Shown piece after piece: positions 15,983-25,419 of a stretch of DNA of 37,490 nucleotides (the stretch's first letter is position 1; each line of letters begins with the position of its first letter). The notes under the pieces are model-generated. The model searched no databases. It saw only the letters and a program-made list of their open reading frames with translations, and had not been told where the DNA came from. Both the position numbers and the translations under genes were made by a program. This DNA is from Bacteroidota bacterium (GTDB lineage Bacteria > Bacteroidota > Bacteroidia > Bacteroidales > FEN-979). The stretch covers positions 1 to 37,490 of the forward strand of contig JAPLDN010000265.1 in the NCBI GenBank assembly GCA_026391755.1, written 5' to 3'.

Positions 15983-17008
15983 TTATACTTTCGGTACTCT
16001 TCCATCCGCCTGTCGCTCGACCATCCAGCCGGGATATTCCTTGCCAAGTTCACTCACGTAATCGAGGCGGGACATTTCATCCGCAGTCAACATTAAAGTC
16101 GTGGAAGCGATATTCTCGCGAAGCTGGTCTTCTTTCTTCGCCCCGATGATGATACTGGTGACTCCTTTCTTGCGGAGCATCCAGGCGAGTGCGACGCGGG
16201 CTACAGCAACACCGTGGGCCGAGGCAATTTCCTGCATCAGTTCGATGATTTCATAAGCCTTTTCTTTGTTTACCGGCGGAAAGTCGAATTCGTCACGCCT
16301 GCTGTTCCCGGCTTTTTGGGTTTTCCTCGTGAACTTTCCCGAGAGGAAACCCCCGGCCAGCGGGCTCCAGGGCATGATGCCAAGGTTTTCCGACAGGGCC
16401 ATGGGAACGATCTCGCGTTCGATGTCGCGGCCTGCGATGCTGTAATAATTCTGGAGGGCGACGAATTTGTTCCATCCCATCTTTTCCGCTATGGCATTGG
16501 CTTTGACCACCATCCATGCGGGATGGTTGCTGATGCCGAGGTAGCGCACCTTCCCCGACCTGACCACTTCCTCGAGTCCGTGCATCGTTTCTTCAAGTCC
16601 GGTCACCGGGTCCACCCCGTGGATGTACAACAGGTCGATATGGTCGAGGCCCAGCCTTTGCAGGCTGTCATCTATGCTGTATTGTATGTGAAGCCTGGAT
16701 AATCCCACCTGGTTCACCCCTTCGCCCATGCGTCCCCTCACCTTGGTGGCAATGAATACATCCTGGCGGTTGGTTCCCAAGCCTTTCAGGGCATTGCCAA
16801 GGAGGATCTCCGATAAGCCTTCAGAGTAAACATTGGCTGTATCTATGAAATTGATCCCGCTTTCGAGGGCGATCCTGACAAGATTGGTGACTTCTTCCTG
16901 GGGCAGTTTCCCGATATTCGTCCAGAATCCTTTTCCGCCGAAAGTCATCGCTCCAAGGCAGAGTTCAGATACCAGGACTCCCGTGTTGCCAAGTGTGTTG
17001 TAACGCAT
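15983..17008 (-). CDS. Aldo/keto reductase
   Basis: NADPH-dependent aldo/keto reductase, 341 residues, cytoplasmic TIM barrel. The catalytic tetrad is visible: Asp and Tyr in FIDTANVYSEG, Lys in IATKVRG, and His in LLYIHGVD. The C-terminal cofactor region reads SIIIGAKKEDQLRENI, matching the usual IxGxxxxxQLxEN signature. The substrate is probably a sugar or aldehyde but cannot be specified. The gene ends next to repeat copy A and begins about 50 bp from copy B, so it is bracketed by two direct repeats. Both neighbours on the minus strand are independent genes; no operon is evident. Confidence 0.93.
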   Translation of the reverse strand: MRYNTLGNTGVLVSELCLGAMTFGGKGFWTNIGKLPQEEVTNLVRIALESGINFIDTANVYSEGLSEILLGNALKGLGTNRQDVFIATKVRGRMGEGVNQVGLSRLHIQYSIDDSLQRLGLDHIDLLYIHGVDPVTGLEETMHGLEEVVRSGKVRYLGISNHPAWMVVKANAIAEKMGWNKFVALQNYYSIAGRDIEREIVPMALSENLGIMPWSPLAGGFLSGKFTRKTQKAGNSRRDEFDFPPVNKEKAYEIIELMQEIASAHGVAVARVALAWMLRKKGVTSIIIGAKKEDQLRENIASTTLMLTADEMSRLDYVSELGKEYPGWMVERQADGRVPKV

Positions 17009-17057
17009 TGTTTTACTTTTTGTTTACAAATAAACGATTTCCATGAAGAAATATTTT

Positions 17058-17213
17058 AGAGCGAAGTATAATGCACAAGCTGCCTTGGTATTTAGAGCGA
17101 AGCAACTTACATAAGCGGCCTTGGCTTCAAAGAGCGAACCTGGTGTAAGATTCTAACTTGGAGAATGTTAATGTGAGCGACGCAGAAGGCGCAGCCGCGA
17201 TGTAAGGTTGCGA
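17058..17213 (+). repeat. Intergenic repeat, copy B, with internal 36-37-bp tandem units
   Basis: Three tandem units begin with AGAGCGAA at 17058, 17094 and 17131, the first two followed by AAGC[T/G]GCCTTGG. They lead into the GACGCAGAAGGCGCAGC block (about 17179-17196) that is shared with copy A. GCAGCAGCG and GCGAGCGAT motifs recur up to about 17250, next to the elongation factor G stop. No ORF of use is present. The function is unknown. Confidence 0.75.
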
Positions 17214-17253
17214 GCGATAAGGTGCAGCAGCGTTGCATTTATACAAGCGATCG

Positions 17254-19317
17254 CTACTTCTTCTCCGCTAGCTTCTTCAGCACCTCTTCCTGCAATGCTT
17301 TCGGCAGGGCCTGGTACTGGTAAAACTCCATTGCGTAGTTGGCGCGTCCGGAGGAGACATTTCGGAGCTGGTTGGAATAACCGAACATTTCCATCAGGGG
17401 AACAAATACATTGATCTTCTGGGATCCTTTGCGGTAACGGCGCATTCCCTCAATTTTTCCACGGCGGCGGTTGAGGTTGCCCACGATATCGCCAATGTAT
17501 TCGTCGGGCGTGTTAACTTCGACCTTCATGATGGGTTCCAGCAGAATAGGGTTGGCTTTCATGAATCCCTGCTTGAAGCCGATGGCTGCACAGGTCTGGA
17601 ATGCCATATCCGAAGAGTCAACCGCATGGAAGCTTCCGTCGAGAAGGGTTACCCTCACGTCAACAATGGGATATCCTGCAAGAATACCCCTGTCGAGACT
17701 CTTTTCAAGTCCTTTTCTGACCGAAGTAATAAATTCGGCCGGGATAGCCCCGCCTTTGATATGTTCCACAAATTCAAAGCCTTTACCCGGGTTAGGTTCA
17801 ATACGCATCACGGTATGTGCGAACTGGCCCTTGCCGCCGGTCTGCTTAACATGTCTGTAATTCGATTCCACTTCCTGGGTGATTGTTTCGCGGAAGGCAA
17901 CGGAAGGTTCACCAACAATGGCATCGACCTTGAATTCAGTTTTGAGCCTGTCGACTATGATCTCGAGATGAAGCTCGCCCATCCCTGCGATCACGGTTTC
18001 TTCGGTTTCCTCGTCATACCTTACATTGAAAGAAGGATCTTCGGTAGTAAGCTTATGAAGTGCTTCGCCAAGTTTAGACTGGTCTCCCCGCTTTGAAGGT
18101 GTTATCTTCAATTCAATCACTGAAGGTGGAACATGAATGTTTTCAAGCAGTAAACGATGCTCATCACTGCACAGAGTGTCGCCTGTCTTTGTAAGTTTAA
18201 GGCCGATAAGCGCTACGATATCGCCCGGGCCTGCTTCTGCAACTTCCTCCCTTTCCTTGGCATGGATCTTCATGATACGGCCGATGCGTTCGTGTTTTTT
18301 CTTGGTGGCATTGTACACCTGCATCCCGCTTTTGAGGGTACCTGAAAAGACCCGGGTAAACGTTTGTTGTCCGACGTAAGGGTCATGAATAAGCTTAAAT
18401 GCAAGTGCCGAAAAAGGTTCCTTGGGTGAAGGATGGCAGCTGTGCAGTTTTTCAGGATCATCCAGGTCGGTACCTGTTACGGCTCCTTTATCAATGGGTG
18501 AAGGAAGATAGTCGGTAACAGCATCGAGGATCAGTTGAACTCCTTTATTTTTATAGGCCGCACCGCAGAAGACCGGGGTAATGAGGAGTTTGAGCGTGGC
18601 TTCGCGGGCAACACGTTTCAGAAGGTCGGCTGGCACCTCCTTTTCTTCAAAGAACAACTCCATGATCTCTTCGTTGAATTCGGCAACCTTTTCAACAACC
18701 TTCGCCCTGGCCTGTTCAACTTTCACTTTATATTCTTCCGGGATGGGGATCTCTATCCTCTCCATTTCCTCAAACCTGTATGCCTTCCGCTCTATCACGT
18801 CGACGATGCCCTCAAAATGTTCTTCATCCCCCATCTGCACCTGGAAAGGAAATGCGTTGGCGTCGAGGTATTTGTTCATCTGTTCAACCACCGCAGGGAA
18901 ATCGGCCCCTACCCTGTCCATTTTGTTGATGAATGCAATACGTGGCACCCTGTAACGGTCGGCCTGGTTCCATACTGTTTCACTCTGGGGCTCAACGCCA
19001 CCTACTGCGCAAAAAACGGCGATCATACCGTCGATAACGCGGAGGGAGCGTTCAACTTCGATGGTGAAGTCAACATGGCCCGGGGTATCGATGAGGTTGA
19101 TTGCATGGTTGTTCCATGAACAGGAGATCGCTGCGGATGCAATGGTGATTCCTCGCTCCTGCTCCTGTTTCATGAAGTCCATTGTAGCCTGTCCGTCGTG
19201 AACTTCGCCCATCTTACGGGTTTCACCTGTAAGAAACAGGATACGTTCTGTAACTGTGGTCTTGCCTGCGTCGATATGAGCTGCAATCCCTATATTTCTA
19301 ACTCTGTTTAATGCCAT
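17254..19317 (-). CDS. fusA: Elongation factor G
   Basis: Translational GTPase of 687 residues that drives ribosome translocation (and, with RRF, ribosome recycling in some paralogues). All GTPase motifs are intact: G1 [10 protein letters not shown]2/switch [11 protein letters not shown]3 DTPGHVDF, G4 NKMD. Domains II-V follow in order, and GKGQFAH and [14 protein letters not shown] segments are typical. The neighbours are not rpsL, rpsG, rpsJ or tufA, so this copy is outside the str operon. It may be a paralogue (EF-G2 type) or the only copy moved; the window cannot decide. The start at 19317 (MALNRV) is chosen because the TACCTTTG promoter box covers the earlier in-frame ATG at 19338. Confidence 0.93.
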   Translation of the reverse strand: MALNRVRNIGIAAHIDAGKTTVTERILFLTGETRKMGEVHDGQATMDFMKQEQERGITIASAAISCSWNNHAINLIDTPGHVDFTIEVERSLRVIDGMIAVFCAVGGVEPQSETVWNQADRYRVPRIAFINKMDRVGADFPAVVEQMNKYLDANAFPFQVQMGDEEHFEGIVDVIERKAYRFEEMERIEIPIPEEYKVKVEQARAKVVEKVAEFNEEIMELFFEEKEVPADLLKRVAREATLKLLITPVFCGAAYKNKGVQLILDAVTDYLPSPIDKGAVTGTDLDDPEKLHSCHPSPKEPFSALAFKLIHDPYVGQQTFTRVFSGTLKSGMQVYNATKKKHERIGRIMKIHAKEREEVAEAGPGDIVALIGLKLTKTGDTLCSDEHRLLLENIHVPPSVIELKITPSKRGDQSKLGEALHKLTTEDPSFNVRYDEETEETVIAGMGELHLEIIVDRLKTEFKVDAIVGEPSVAFRETITQEVESNYRHVKQTGGKGQFAHTVMRIEPNPGKGFEFVEHIKGGAIPAEFITSVRKGLEKSLDRGILAGYPIVDVRVTLLDGSFHAVDSSDMAFQTCAAIGFKQGFMKANPILLEPIMKVEVNTPDEYIGDIVGNLNRRRGKIEGMRRYRKGSQKINVFVPLMEMFGYSNQLRNVSSGRANYAMEFYQYQALPKALQEEVLKKLAEKK

Positions 19318-19335
19318 GATTTTCAAATTGGGGTG

Positions 19336-19343
19336 CAAAGGTA
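19336..19343 (-). promoter_or_regulatory. -7 promoter box for elongation factor G
   Basis: TACCTTTG on the minus strand, a perfect TAnnTTTG, 18 bp before the ATG at 19317. No -33 TTG was found at 19-21 bp. Confidence 0.55.
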
Positions 19344-19512
19344 CGATTTTTTTGAGAATGTGCGGAAGATCGTGGAAAAGAACATGTTGGCGGTCACGGT
19401 GAAGGGCCTGTATAAGGGGGTATTTGAGAGCGAAAATGAATCTAATAATTGATATGGCAGTCTTTGGGGACCTTTGACTATTTGCATTCTTTCAAATTCA
19501 CTAAAAGATTTT

Positions 19513-19520
19513 TATCTTTG
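19513..19520 (+). promoter_or_regulatory. -7 promoter box for the potassium channel gene
   Basis: TATCTTTG matches TAnnTTTG and lies 19 bp before the ATG at 19540. No clear -33 TTG lies at the usual distance. Confidence 0.55.
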
Positions 19521-19539
19521 AATCATCTATCAATCCAGC

Positions 19540-20391
19540 ATGCAATTCACTGCCAAAACTCGTGAGATCGTTAAGTTCCTTCTCATTACCATGGGGATTT
19601 ATACATTTCTGATTTTCATGTTTGCCATATTGTATTATCAGACAGGAAGTATTGGATTTTACAGGCCTATCCAGAGGGTATATGAACCCATTGATTTTCA
19701 AAAAGCCATTTACTTCAGCATAGTTTCATTTCATACGATAGGATATGGCGATATTTATCCCCTGACAGCCACCGGCAGGTATATCCTTATGACCGAGGCT
19801 TTTTCATCCCTGTTTTTCACTTCGATATTTTCGGGCTTCCTGGTTTATTTTGTGATCAGGAGAAGGGATGATATTTTCACTACCCGTTTTGTTTATATCC
19901 GCCTTCGCAAGGAAAAGTGGTTCCTCTCAATACGGCTTGGGAATAAAGGCAGGACCCTCATCGACATGAAAGGCAAGTTTGAAGCATGGATTGTTCAGGA
20001 CAATTCAAGGGTAAGGATCTTTCAGCATGAAGAAGAAATGGCCGATATGGAAAGTATTTTATACTATGATATATTCCTTGATGAACACGGAACATCCAAA
20101 CTGAGGCATGCTTTGGTGGATTCAATCAGCGGGAAAATACTTTTACATATTAAATATGCATTCATTGGGAATGATATCAGCACCGGTGAACAGGTGGCCC
20201 ACGCAGTGTATTACGATTCCTCCAAATTCAGGTTCGGCAAGATGTTCGACAATGTTTATTCCTGGGATGAACACGGAAAAAGGGTTAATTTCAGGTGGAA
20301 GAATTTCGAAAAGATCGAGCCTCTCGAAGACAATTTCCTGCAGGCTTTTACAATGAATGCAAAAATACCTCAACCTGGATCTGACATCTGA
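19540..20391 (+). CDS. Potassium channel, inward-rectifier-like (Kir-like)
   Basis: A 283-residue ion channel. It has two membrane helices (about 10-32 and 80-106) with a pore loop carrying the potassium selectivity filter T66-I-G-Y-G-D71 after FSIVSFH. A C-terminal cytoplasmic beta domain (about 115-270) begins with FTTRFVYIRLRKEKWFLSIRLGNKGR, which resembles the RxGN region of the Kir/KirBac cytoplasmic domain. A cation channel is therefore well supported; the Kir assignment is an inference. The start follows its promoter box by 19 bp. Its stop codon lies inside a hairpin that precedes the tRNA. Confidence 0.87.
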   Translation: MQFTAKTREIVKFLLITMGIYTFLIFMFAILYYQTGSIGFYRPIQRVYEPIDFQKAIYFSIVSFHTIGYGDIYPLTATGRYILMTEAFSSLFFTSIFSGFLVYFVIRRRDDIFTTRFVYIRLRKEKWFLSIRLGNKGRTLIDMKGKFEAWIVQDNSRVRIFQHEEEMADMESILYYDIFLDEHGTSKLRHALVDSISGKILLHIKYAFIGNDISTGEQVAHAVYYDSSKFRFGKMFDNVYSWDEHGKRVNFRWKNFEKIEPLEDNFLQAFTMNAKIPQPGSDI

Positions 20392-20412
20392 TATCTGAAA
20401 GCAGATGTCAGA
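20380..20412 (+). terminator. Hairpin overlapping the channel stop codon
   Basis: TCTGACATCTG (20380-20390) and CAGATGTCAGA (20402-20412) are a perfect 11-bp inverted repeat with an 11-base loop. The stop codon TGA (20389-20391) is at the top of the stem. A weak T/A-rich tract follows, so termination is plausible but not certain. Confidence 0.5.
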
Positions 20413-20430
20413 GAAACTATTTTAATTTCA

Positions 20431-20438
20431 TACCTTTG
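20431..20438 (+). promoter_or_regulatory. -7 promoter box for tRNA-Val
   Basis: TACCTTTG, a perfect TAnnTTTG, 10 bp upstream of the mature tRNA 5' end. Confidence 0.55.
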
Positions 20439-20448
20439 CCTTACTTCC

Positions 20449-20523
20449 GGGATGTTAGCTCAGCCGGTTCAGAGCGCGCGCCTCACACGCGCGAGGTCAC
20501 TGGTTCGAATCCAGTACATCCCA
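20449..20523 (+). tRNA. tRNA-Val (anticodon CAC)
   Basis: The cloverleaf is complete: acceptor GGGATGT/ACATCCC, D arm GCTC...GAGC, anticodon stem CGCGC/GCGCG with loop CTCACAC (anticodon CAC at 20484-20486, reading GUG), a five-base variable loop AGGTC, and T arm ACTGG-TTCGAAT-CCAGT. The discriminator base is A at 20523. CCA is not encoded and must be added. It is a single gene, not a cluster. Confidence 0.95.
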
Positions 20524-20680
20524 CAAGCAAAAGCAAGGCATTTTGTATCCTGATCTCCTTGATCATTTCCCTCCCTTAAATTATTCCTGTCCCCGGCTAA
20601 AACTCGATTTTTTCCCGATCCGGTTGAAAACAATTTGATAAATAATACAAATTCAGGCATAACCGGGTATTTTGTATATT

Positions 20681-20688
20681 TAAGTTTG
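20681..20688 (+). promoter_or_regulatory. -7 promoter box for the DUF4907/Kelch genes
   Basis: TAAGTTTG matches TAnnTTTG and is 35 bp before the ATG at 20724. It would serve the DUF4907 gene and, by readthrough, the Kelch gene 16 bp after it. Confidence 0.5.
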
Positions 20689-20723
20689 TTTCAAATCGTA
20701 TTTTGAATAAAAGAATCTGAATC

Positions 20724-21077
20724 ATGAGACCTGTTCTGGTTTTCTTTTTCCTCTGTATTGCATTGCTTATGAACGCCCGGTCAAATCCTGATCAGCAAAA
20801 GGGATCAGTAAAAGTCCCGGATAGAAAAATGCCGAAAAATGCCAGTTACACCTACACTCTTATTCCGGCAGAAAACAAAACTTGGTGTTATGATATTTAC
20901 ATTGATAAAAAGTTGTTTATCCATCAACCCAGCATCCCCGGTTTGCCAGGTAACCATGGTTTTAAAACCAAAGTCGATGCCGAAAAAATAGCGAAACTGG
21001 TGATTGATAAAATTACAAAGGGCGAAATGCCGCCAAGTATTACTATTGAAGAAATGAAGAAATTAAAAGTCCTGTAA
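20724..21077 (+). CDS. DUF4907 family exported protein
   Basis: A 117-residue protein with a signal peptide (cleavage near NARS, residue 20). The mature part matches my recollection of the Bacteroidota family DUF4907 (PF16250): WCYDIYIDKKLFIHQPSIPGLPG followed at once by a block ending GFKTKVDAEKIAKLVIDKI and a KGEMPPSIT tail (about residues 54-108). The function of the family is unknown. In other Bacteroidota, I recall DUF4907 genes beside Kelch-repeat secreted proteins. Here it is 16 bp upstream of exactly such a gene, on the same strand, so the pair is probably an operon and may act together at the cell surface. Confidence 0.8.
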   Translation: MRPVLVFFFLCIALLMNARSNPDQQKGSVKVPDRKMPKNASYTYTLIPAENKTWCYDIYIDKKLFIHQPSIPGLPGNHGFKTKVDAEKIAKLVIDKITKGEMPPSITIEEMKKLKVL

Positions 21078-21093
21078 CACAATTAATATTCGT

Positions 21094-24000
21094 ATGAATA
21101 AGTTATATGCTCCTTTTATTTTCCTGGTTTTATGCATCTTGGCTCATACAAAAACTTTTTCCCAGGCACCTAATTCATGGGTGCAAAAACACGACCTGGG
21201 GCTGAATGTTTCTGGTGCCCCCAGTCCAAGATCTTATAGTGTGAGTTTTTGCATAGGCACAAAAGGGTACTTGGGAACAGGCTATGATTTCACAATTAGT
21301 AATATTAAAAAAGATTTCTGGGAATATGATCCAACAGCTGACACCTGGACACAAAAAGCTGATTTCGGTGGTACGGCAAGATATAACGCCGTTGGTTTTT
21401 CTCTTGGGTCGAAAGGATACATCGGAACAGGTTATGATGGAACTAATAATCTCAAAGACTTTTGGGAATATGACCCTTCCTCCAATACCTGGGTACAGAT
21501 GGCCGATTTCGGGGGAACGGCAAGATTTGGTGCTGTTGGATTTTCTCTAGGGTCTAAAGGATATGTCGGAACTGGTTATGACGGAAGTGATTTTCTCAGG
21601 GACTTCTGGGAATTTGATCCTTCGGCTGATACCTGGACTCAAAAAGCTTATTTCGCGGGAACTGCAAGAGCTTATTCAATCGGGATCAGTGCAGGGGGAA
21701 AGGGATATGTGGGAACAGGATATAACAGCGGCAATTTTTCCGCCGACTTTTGGGAATATGATCCATTGACCGATGTATGGACGCAAAAAGCAGATTTCGG
21801 CGGAGGTGCGAGGGCCAGTGTGGCTGGTTTTTCCATCGGCAGCAAAGCTTATATTGGAACAGGTATAAATACTTTGTATGAAGGTACAAAAGATTTCTGG
21901 GAGTATGATCCTTCAACCGATACCTGGACACAAAAATCAGATGAGGGAGGATTGGAAAGATATAGTGCTTTCGGCTTTAGTATCGGGACCAGGGGTTTCC
22001 TGGGGGGAGGCGAATATGTTAATCCAATGAATGACTTCTGGGTATTTGACCCTTCCGCTGATACCTGGACTCAAAAAACCAGCTTCAATACCTATACAAG
22101 ATCTAATGCTGTGGGTTTTAGTATCGGCACAAAAGGATATATCGGTACCGGTTATCAGGGTTATGGCCCTTTTACTAATGATTTCTGGGAGTATGATCCT
22201 TCGGCTGATACCTGGACACAAAAAGCTGATTTCGGAGGAACTGCAAGAGCAGGAGCAGCCGGCTTTAGTATTGGAGGTAATGGGTTTATCGGGACTGGTT
22301 ATGATAATAATTTCAACGCCAGGAATGACTTTTGGGAATATGATCCATTGACCGATGTATGGACGCAAAAAGCAGATTTCGGAGGAAGCGTACGGTCTGA
22401 TGCCGTCGGATTCAGTATAGGGACAAAAGGATATATAGGTTTGGGGTTTGACGGCAATTCGTTAAAAGATTTTTGGGAGTATGATCCTTCTACTAATGCC
22501 TGGACGCAAAAAGCTGATTTCGGGGGCGTGGGGCGATATAATGCCGTCGGATTCAGTATAGGGGCTAAGGGATTTATAGGGACGGGCAATAGCGGAAGTG
22601 GTTTTCTGAACGACTTTTGGGAATATGATCCTTCGACTGATACATGGTCACAAAAAGCTGATTTTAGCGGATCGGCCAGGTATTATGCTGTTGGTTTTAG
22701 TATCGGAGCCAACGGGTTCATCGGTACAGGATATGATAACAGTGGAAATACGAAAGATTTTTGGGAATATGTTCCTTCGTTAAATACCTGGATAAAAATT
22801 GCTGATCTCGGAGGGACAGCGAGGACTTTTGCCCTTGGTTTCAGCATTGGAAATAAAGGCTTTGTTGGAACCGGCAGGGATTCCGGATTATTAAAGGATT
22901 TTTGGGAATACACCCCCTGTGCTTTACCTTCCGTTCCTGTTAATACGACGCCTTCTACAAACCTGACGGTATGTTCAGGGCACAGTACAATCCTCAGCGC
23001 AAGCGGTAGCGGAATCCTGGGTTGGTATGATTCTCCCGCAGGAGGCAACTGGCTTGGGGGCGGACAGAATTTCACGACACCTGCGCTAATCAGCAGCACG
23101 ATGTATTTTATCCAGGATAGTACCTGTTTTGCCGGTAGTTCAAGAACCCCCGTCTTTGTATCGGTCAATCCATCGCCATCGGCATACACCGGGCCAGACA
23201 TTTCTATATGTCTTAATTCAAGTACAACCTTAGGAACTGGCCCGGTTCCCGGAAGTACATACCATTGGACTTCTTTCCCTGGTACATTCACTTCCAACCT
23301 GGCAAATCCAATAGTTACACCCCTGGCAACAACCAGGTATACACTGACTGAAACAATCAATGCTACGGGATGTACAAGAAGAGATAGTATCATTGTAACT
23401 GTTAATCCGCGACCTGCAGCAATTACAGGGGCCAGCAGGGCCATTTGCCTGAATGCAACCACACAGCTCGGAGCTGCCCCTGTTGCCGGTAATACATACA
23501 ACTGGACTTCTTTCCCCGGCACATTCACTTCAACTCTTTCAAATCCAATAGTTACACCAATTGTTACAACCCTGTATACTTTAACTGAATCGATCACTGC
23601 CACCGGATGCACAAATACCAACAGCGTCATTGTGACTGTTAATCCCCTGCCCTCTGCTCCTTCCATCACCGGCCCGGCATCTATATGTGCTGGGACTACT
23701 GGGAATGTCTATTCAACTGAACCGGGGAAGGCTGGTTACCAATGGTACATCTCATCAGGGGGAACCATTCTCTCTGGTCAGGGAACTCCCGCTATCACGG
23801 TTCGCTGGGATCTGGAAGGGGCACAGTTTGTTTCTGTTAATTATGCCAATTCCTTCGGCTGTTTCGCCCTGGCCCCGGCAGTTAAAAACGTTACAGTGAA
23901 TCCTTTGCCCATCCCTTCCATTGCAGGACACGACAGCCTGTGTATGAACGAAACAGGAACATATGTAACCGAAAGTGGTATGCATAACTATTCATGGGTT

Positions 24001-25410
24001 ATCTCCCCGGGAGGGAGCTTCGTGTCGGGCATCGGAACAAATACCATTCATGTGACCTGGACCAGTTCCGGGCCCCGCAGCGTTTCGGTGAATTACCTCA
24101 ACGCAAACAACTGCACTGCTGCCTCTCCCACCGTGTTCAATGTTATTGTTTTCCCCCTGCCCGTTCCTTCCATCCAGGGGAATACTTCCGCTTGTGAAAA
24201 CTCAACAGGAGAGGTCTATTCCACCGAAAGTGGCATGAATAATTACCTTTGGACCATATCCTCCGGCGGGACTATCACTTCGGGCCATACTTCTGACTCT
24301 GTTACTGTCAGCTGGGGTAACGCTGGACCCGGAACCCTTTCCGTCACCTATACTTCTCCAATGGGATGTAATCCCCTGTCTCCGACTTATAAAACTATCA
24401 CTATCCATCCCCGCCCTCTCCCGAGTATTTCAGGCAATAACATCGTTTGCATCAATTCAGGGGCTAAAGCCTATTTCACCGAGGCAAACCAGCAAAATTA
24501 CACCTGGAACATCTCGTCCGGGGATACTATCCTTACAGGTCTAGGTACATCATCCGTGACTGTACAATGGAATAATGCGGGCAATCGTTTTATCTCTGTA
24601 ACATATTCCGATGCATCGGGATGCGAGGCGGCTGTACCCGACTCTCTTCTTGTAATTGTAGGACCGCTGCCTTCATCTCCTTCAATCATTGCAGGACCTG
24701 CCCTGCTCTGCACTCCGGCATTCTGGGAGGAATACTCCGTTTCCCCAATTGCCAATTCCAGCGGATACTACTGGACCCTGCCTGCAGGGGCAATGTTTCA
24801 AGGCAGTTTCAACAGCGATGTAATCCATGTCACCTATCTGCCCGACGCTCAATCGGGCAAAATTACAGTATATGGGACCAATGCATGCGGAAATGGAACT
24901 TCCTCAAGCCTTTTTGTCACATTAAATCCGGTTCCGGCTCAACCTGTTATTTCACTGGTGCAGAACGACACCCTGGTCTCCAATGCCCCTTATGGTAATC
25001 AATGGCATTTTAATAACCAGCCTTTACCAGGCGACACCCTCGATCGCCTCTTTGTCTCCCTTACCGGGAGCTACTATACCATTGTCTCAGTGGATAATTG
25101 CATTTCCGATACTTCGAATATCATCCATGCGGTCGCAGTCGGAATCAAAGATCAACCTGCATTCACGGTTAACATTCATCCAAATCCTACAAACGGGAAG
25201 CTATTTCTTGATTTTACGAATCCCATGGAAAATGTTTTCAAAGTTTGCATGGTAAATGAACTTGGGGCAACTTTGTATTTAGCAGAAAAACAGCTTTCTC
25301 AAGGCGAATCCGAATGGGTCATCAACCTTGCTGGTCTTTCCCCTGGAATTTTTCTGCTTACAATACAGTCATCCGAAAGAATAGTAAAAAAGAAAATAAT
25401 CAAGAACTAG
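21094..25410 (+). CDS. Giant secreted protein: 12 Kelch repeats, Ig/PKD-like repeats and T9SS sorting domain
   Basis: A 1438-residue cell-surface or secreted protein. Order: signal peptide (to about 24, TFSQ); 12 Kelch repeats of about 48 residues (about 28-609), each with a W[TV]QKADFGG, a R...GFSIG.KGYIGTGY and a DFWEYDPS core, enough for two six-bladed beta-propellers; an Ig-like domain (about 610-692); two similar Ig-like repeats with CLN...TSFPGTFTS (about 692-850); five PKD-like repeats beginning P-S-I-x-G (about 854, 941, 1025, 1109, 1197); one more Ig-like unit; and a type IX C-terminal domain (about 1348-1438, HPNPTNGKLFL...VKKKIIKN). It should cross the outer membrane through T9SS. 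The ligand is unknown. The phosphatase gene starts 9 bp after it. Confidence 0.93.
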   Translation: MNKLYAPFIFLVLCILAHTKTFSQAPNSWVQKHDLGLNVSGAPSPRSYSVSFCIGTKGYLGTGYDFTISNIKKDFWEYDPTADTWTQKADFGGTARYNAVGFSLGSKGYIGTGYDGTNNLKDFWEYDPSSNTWVQMADFGGTARFGAVGFSLGSKGYVGTGYDGSDFLRDFWEFDPSADTWTQKAYFAGTARAYSIGISAGGKGYVGTGYNSGNFSADFWEYDPLTDVWTQKADFGGGARASVAGFSIGSKAYIGTGINTLYEGTKDFWEYDPSTDTWTQKSDEGGLERYSAFGFSIGTRGFLGGGEYVNPMNDFWVFDPSADTWTQKTSFNTYTRSNAVGFSIGTKGYIGTGYQGYGPFTNDFWEYDPSADTWTQKADFGGTARAGAAGFSIGGNGFIGTGYDNNFNARNDFWEYDPLTDVWTQKADFGGSVRSDAVGFSIGTKGYIGLGFDGNSLKDFWEYDPSTNAWTQKADFGGVGRYNAVGFSIGAKGFIGTGNSGSGFLNDFWEYDPSTDTWSQKADFSGSARYYAVGFSIGANGFIGTGYDNSGNTKDFWEYVPSLNTWIKIADLGGTARTFALGFSIGNKGFVGTGRDSGLLKDFWEYTPCALPSVPVNTTPSTNLTVCSGHSTILSASGSGILGWYDSPAGGNWLGGGQNFTTPALISSTMYFIQDSTCFAGSSRTPVFVSVNPSPSAYTGPDISICLNSSTTLGTGPVPGSTYHWTSFPGTFTSNLANPIVTPLATTRYTLTETINATGCTRRDSIIVTVNPRPAAITGASRAICLNATTQLGAAPVAGNTYNWTSFPGTFTSTLSNPIVTPIVTTLYTLTESITATGCTNTNSVIVTVNPLPSAPSITGPASICAGTTGNVYSTEPGKAGYQWYISSGGTILSGQGTPAITVRWDLEGAQFVSVNYANSFGCFALAPAVKNVTVNPLPIPSIAGHDSLCMNETGTYVTESGMHNYSWVISPGGSFVSGIGTNTIHVTWTSSGPRSVSVNYLNANNCTAASPTVFNVIVFPLPVPSIQGNTSACENSTGEVYSTESGMNNYLWTISSGGTITSGHTSDSVTVSWGNAGPGTLSVTYTSPMGCNPLSPTYKTITIHPRPLPSISGNNIVCINSGAKAYFTEANQQNYTWNISSGDTILTGLGTSSVTVQWNNAGNRFISVTYSDASGCEAAVPDSLLVIVGPLPSSPSIIAGPALLCTPAFWEEYSVSPIANSSGYYWTLPAGAMFQGSFNSDVIHVTYLPDAQSGKITVYGTNACGNGTSSSLFVTLNPVPAQPVISLVQNDTLVSNAPYGNQWHFNNQPLPGDTLDRLFVSLTGSYYTIVSVDNCISDTSNIIHAVAVGIKDQPAFTVNIHPNPTNGKLFLDFTNPMENVFKVCMVNELGATLYLAEKQLSQGESEWVINLAGLSPGIFLLTIQSSERIVKKKIIKN
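21180..22916 (+). repeat. Tandem DNA repeat of about 145 bp encoding the Kelch units
   Basis: Twelve head-to-tail units, each opening with TGG(A/G)(C/T)ACAAAAA-like sequence and containing TT(C/T)TGGGA(A/G)TATGATCC. Two segments of 56 bp, 21745-21800 and 22327-22382, are identical although four units apart, which indicates recent exchange between units. Instability or copy-number variation between strains is likely. Confidence 0.85.
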
Positions 25411-25419
25411 AATGTAAAA

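Noticed and set aside
20449-20523. tRNA gene as an integration site
   Set aside because: No integrase and no direct repeat of the tRNA 3' end were seen in the flanking sequence.
22683-23669. Long minus-strand ORF of 328 codons within the Kelch/Ig gene
   Set aside because: It is antisense to a repeat-rich coding region. Its repetitive, valine/proline-rich sequence mirrors the sense repeats.
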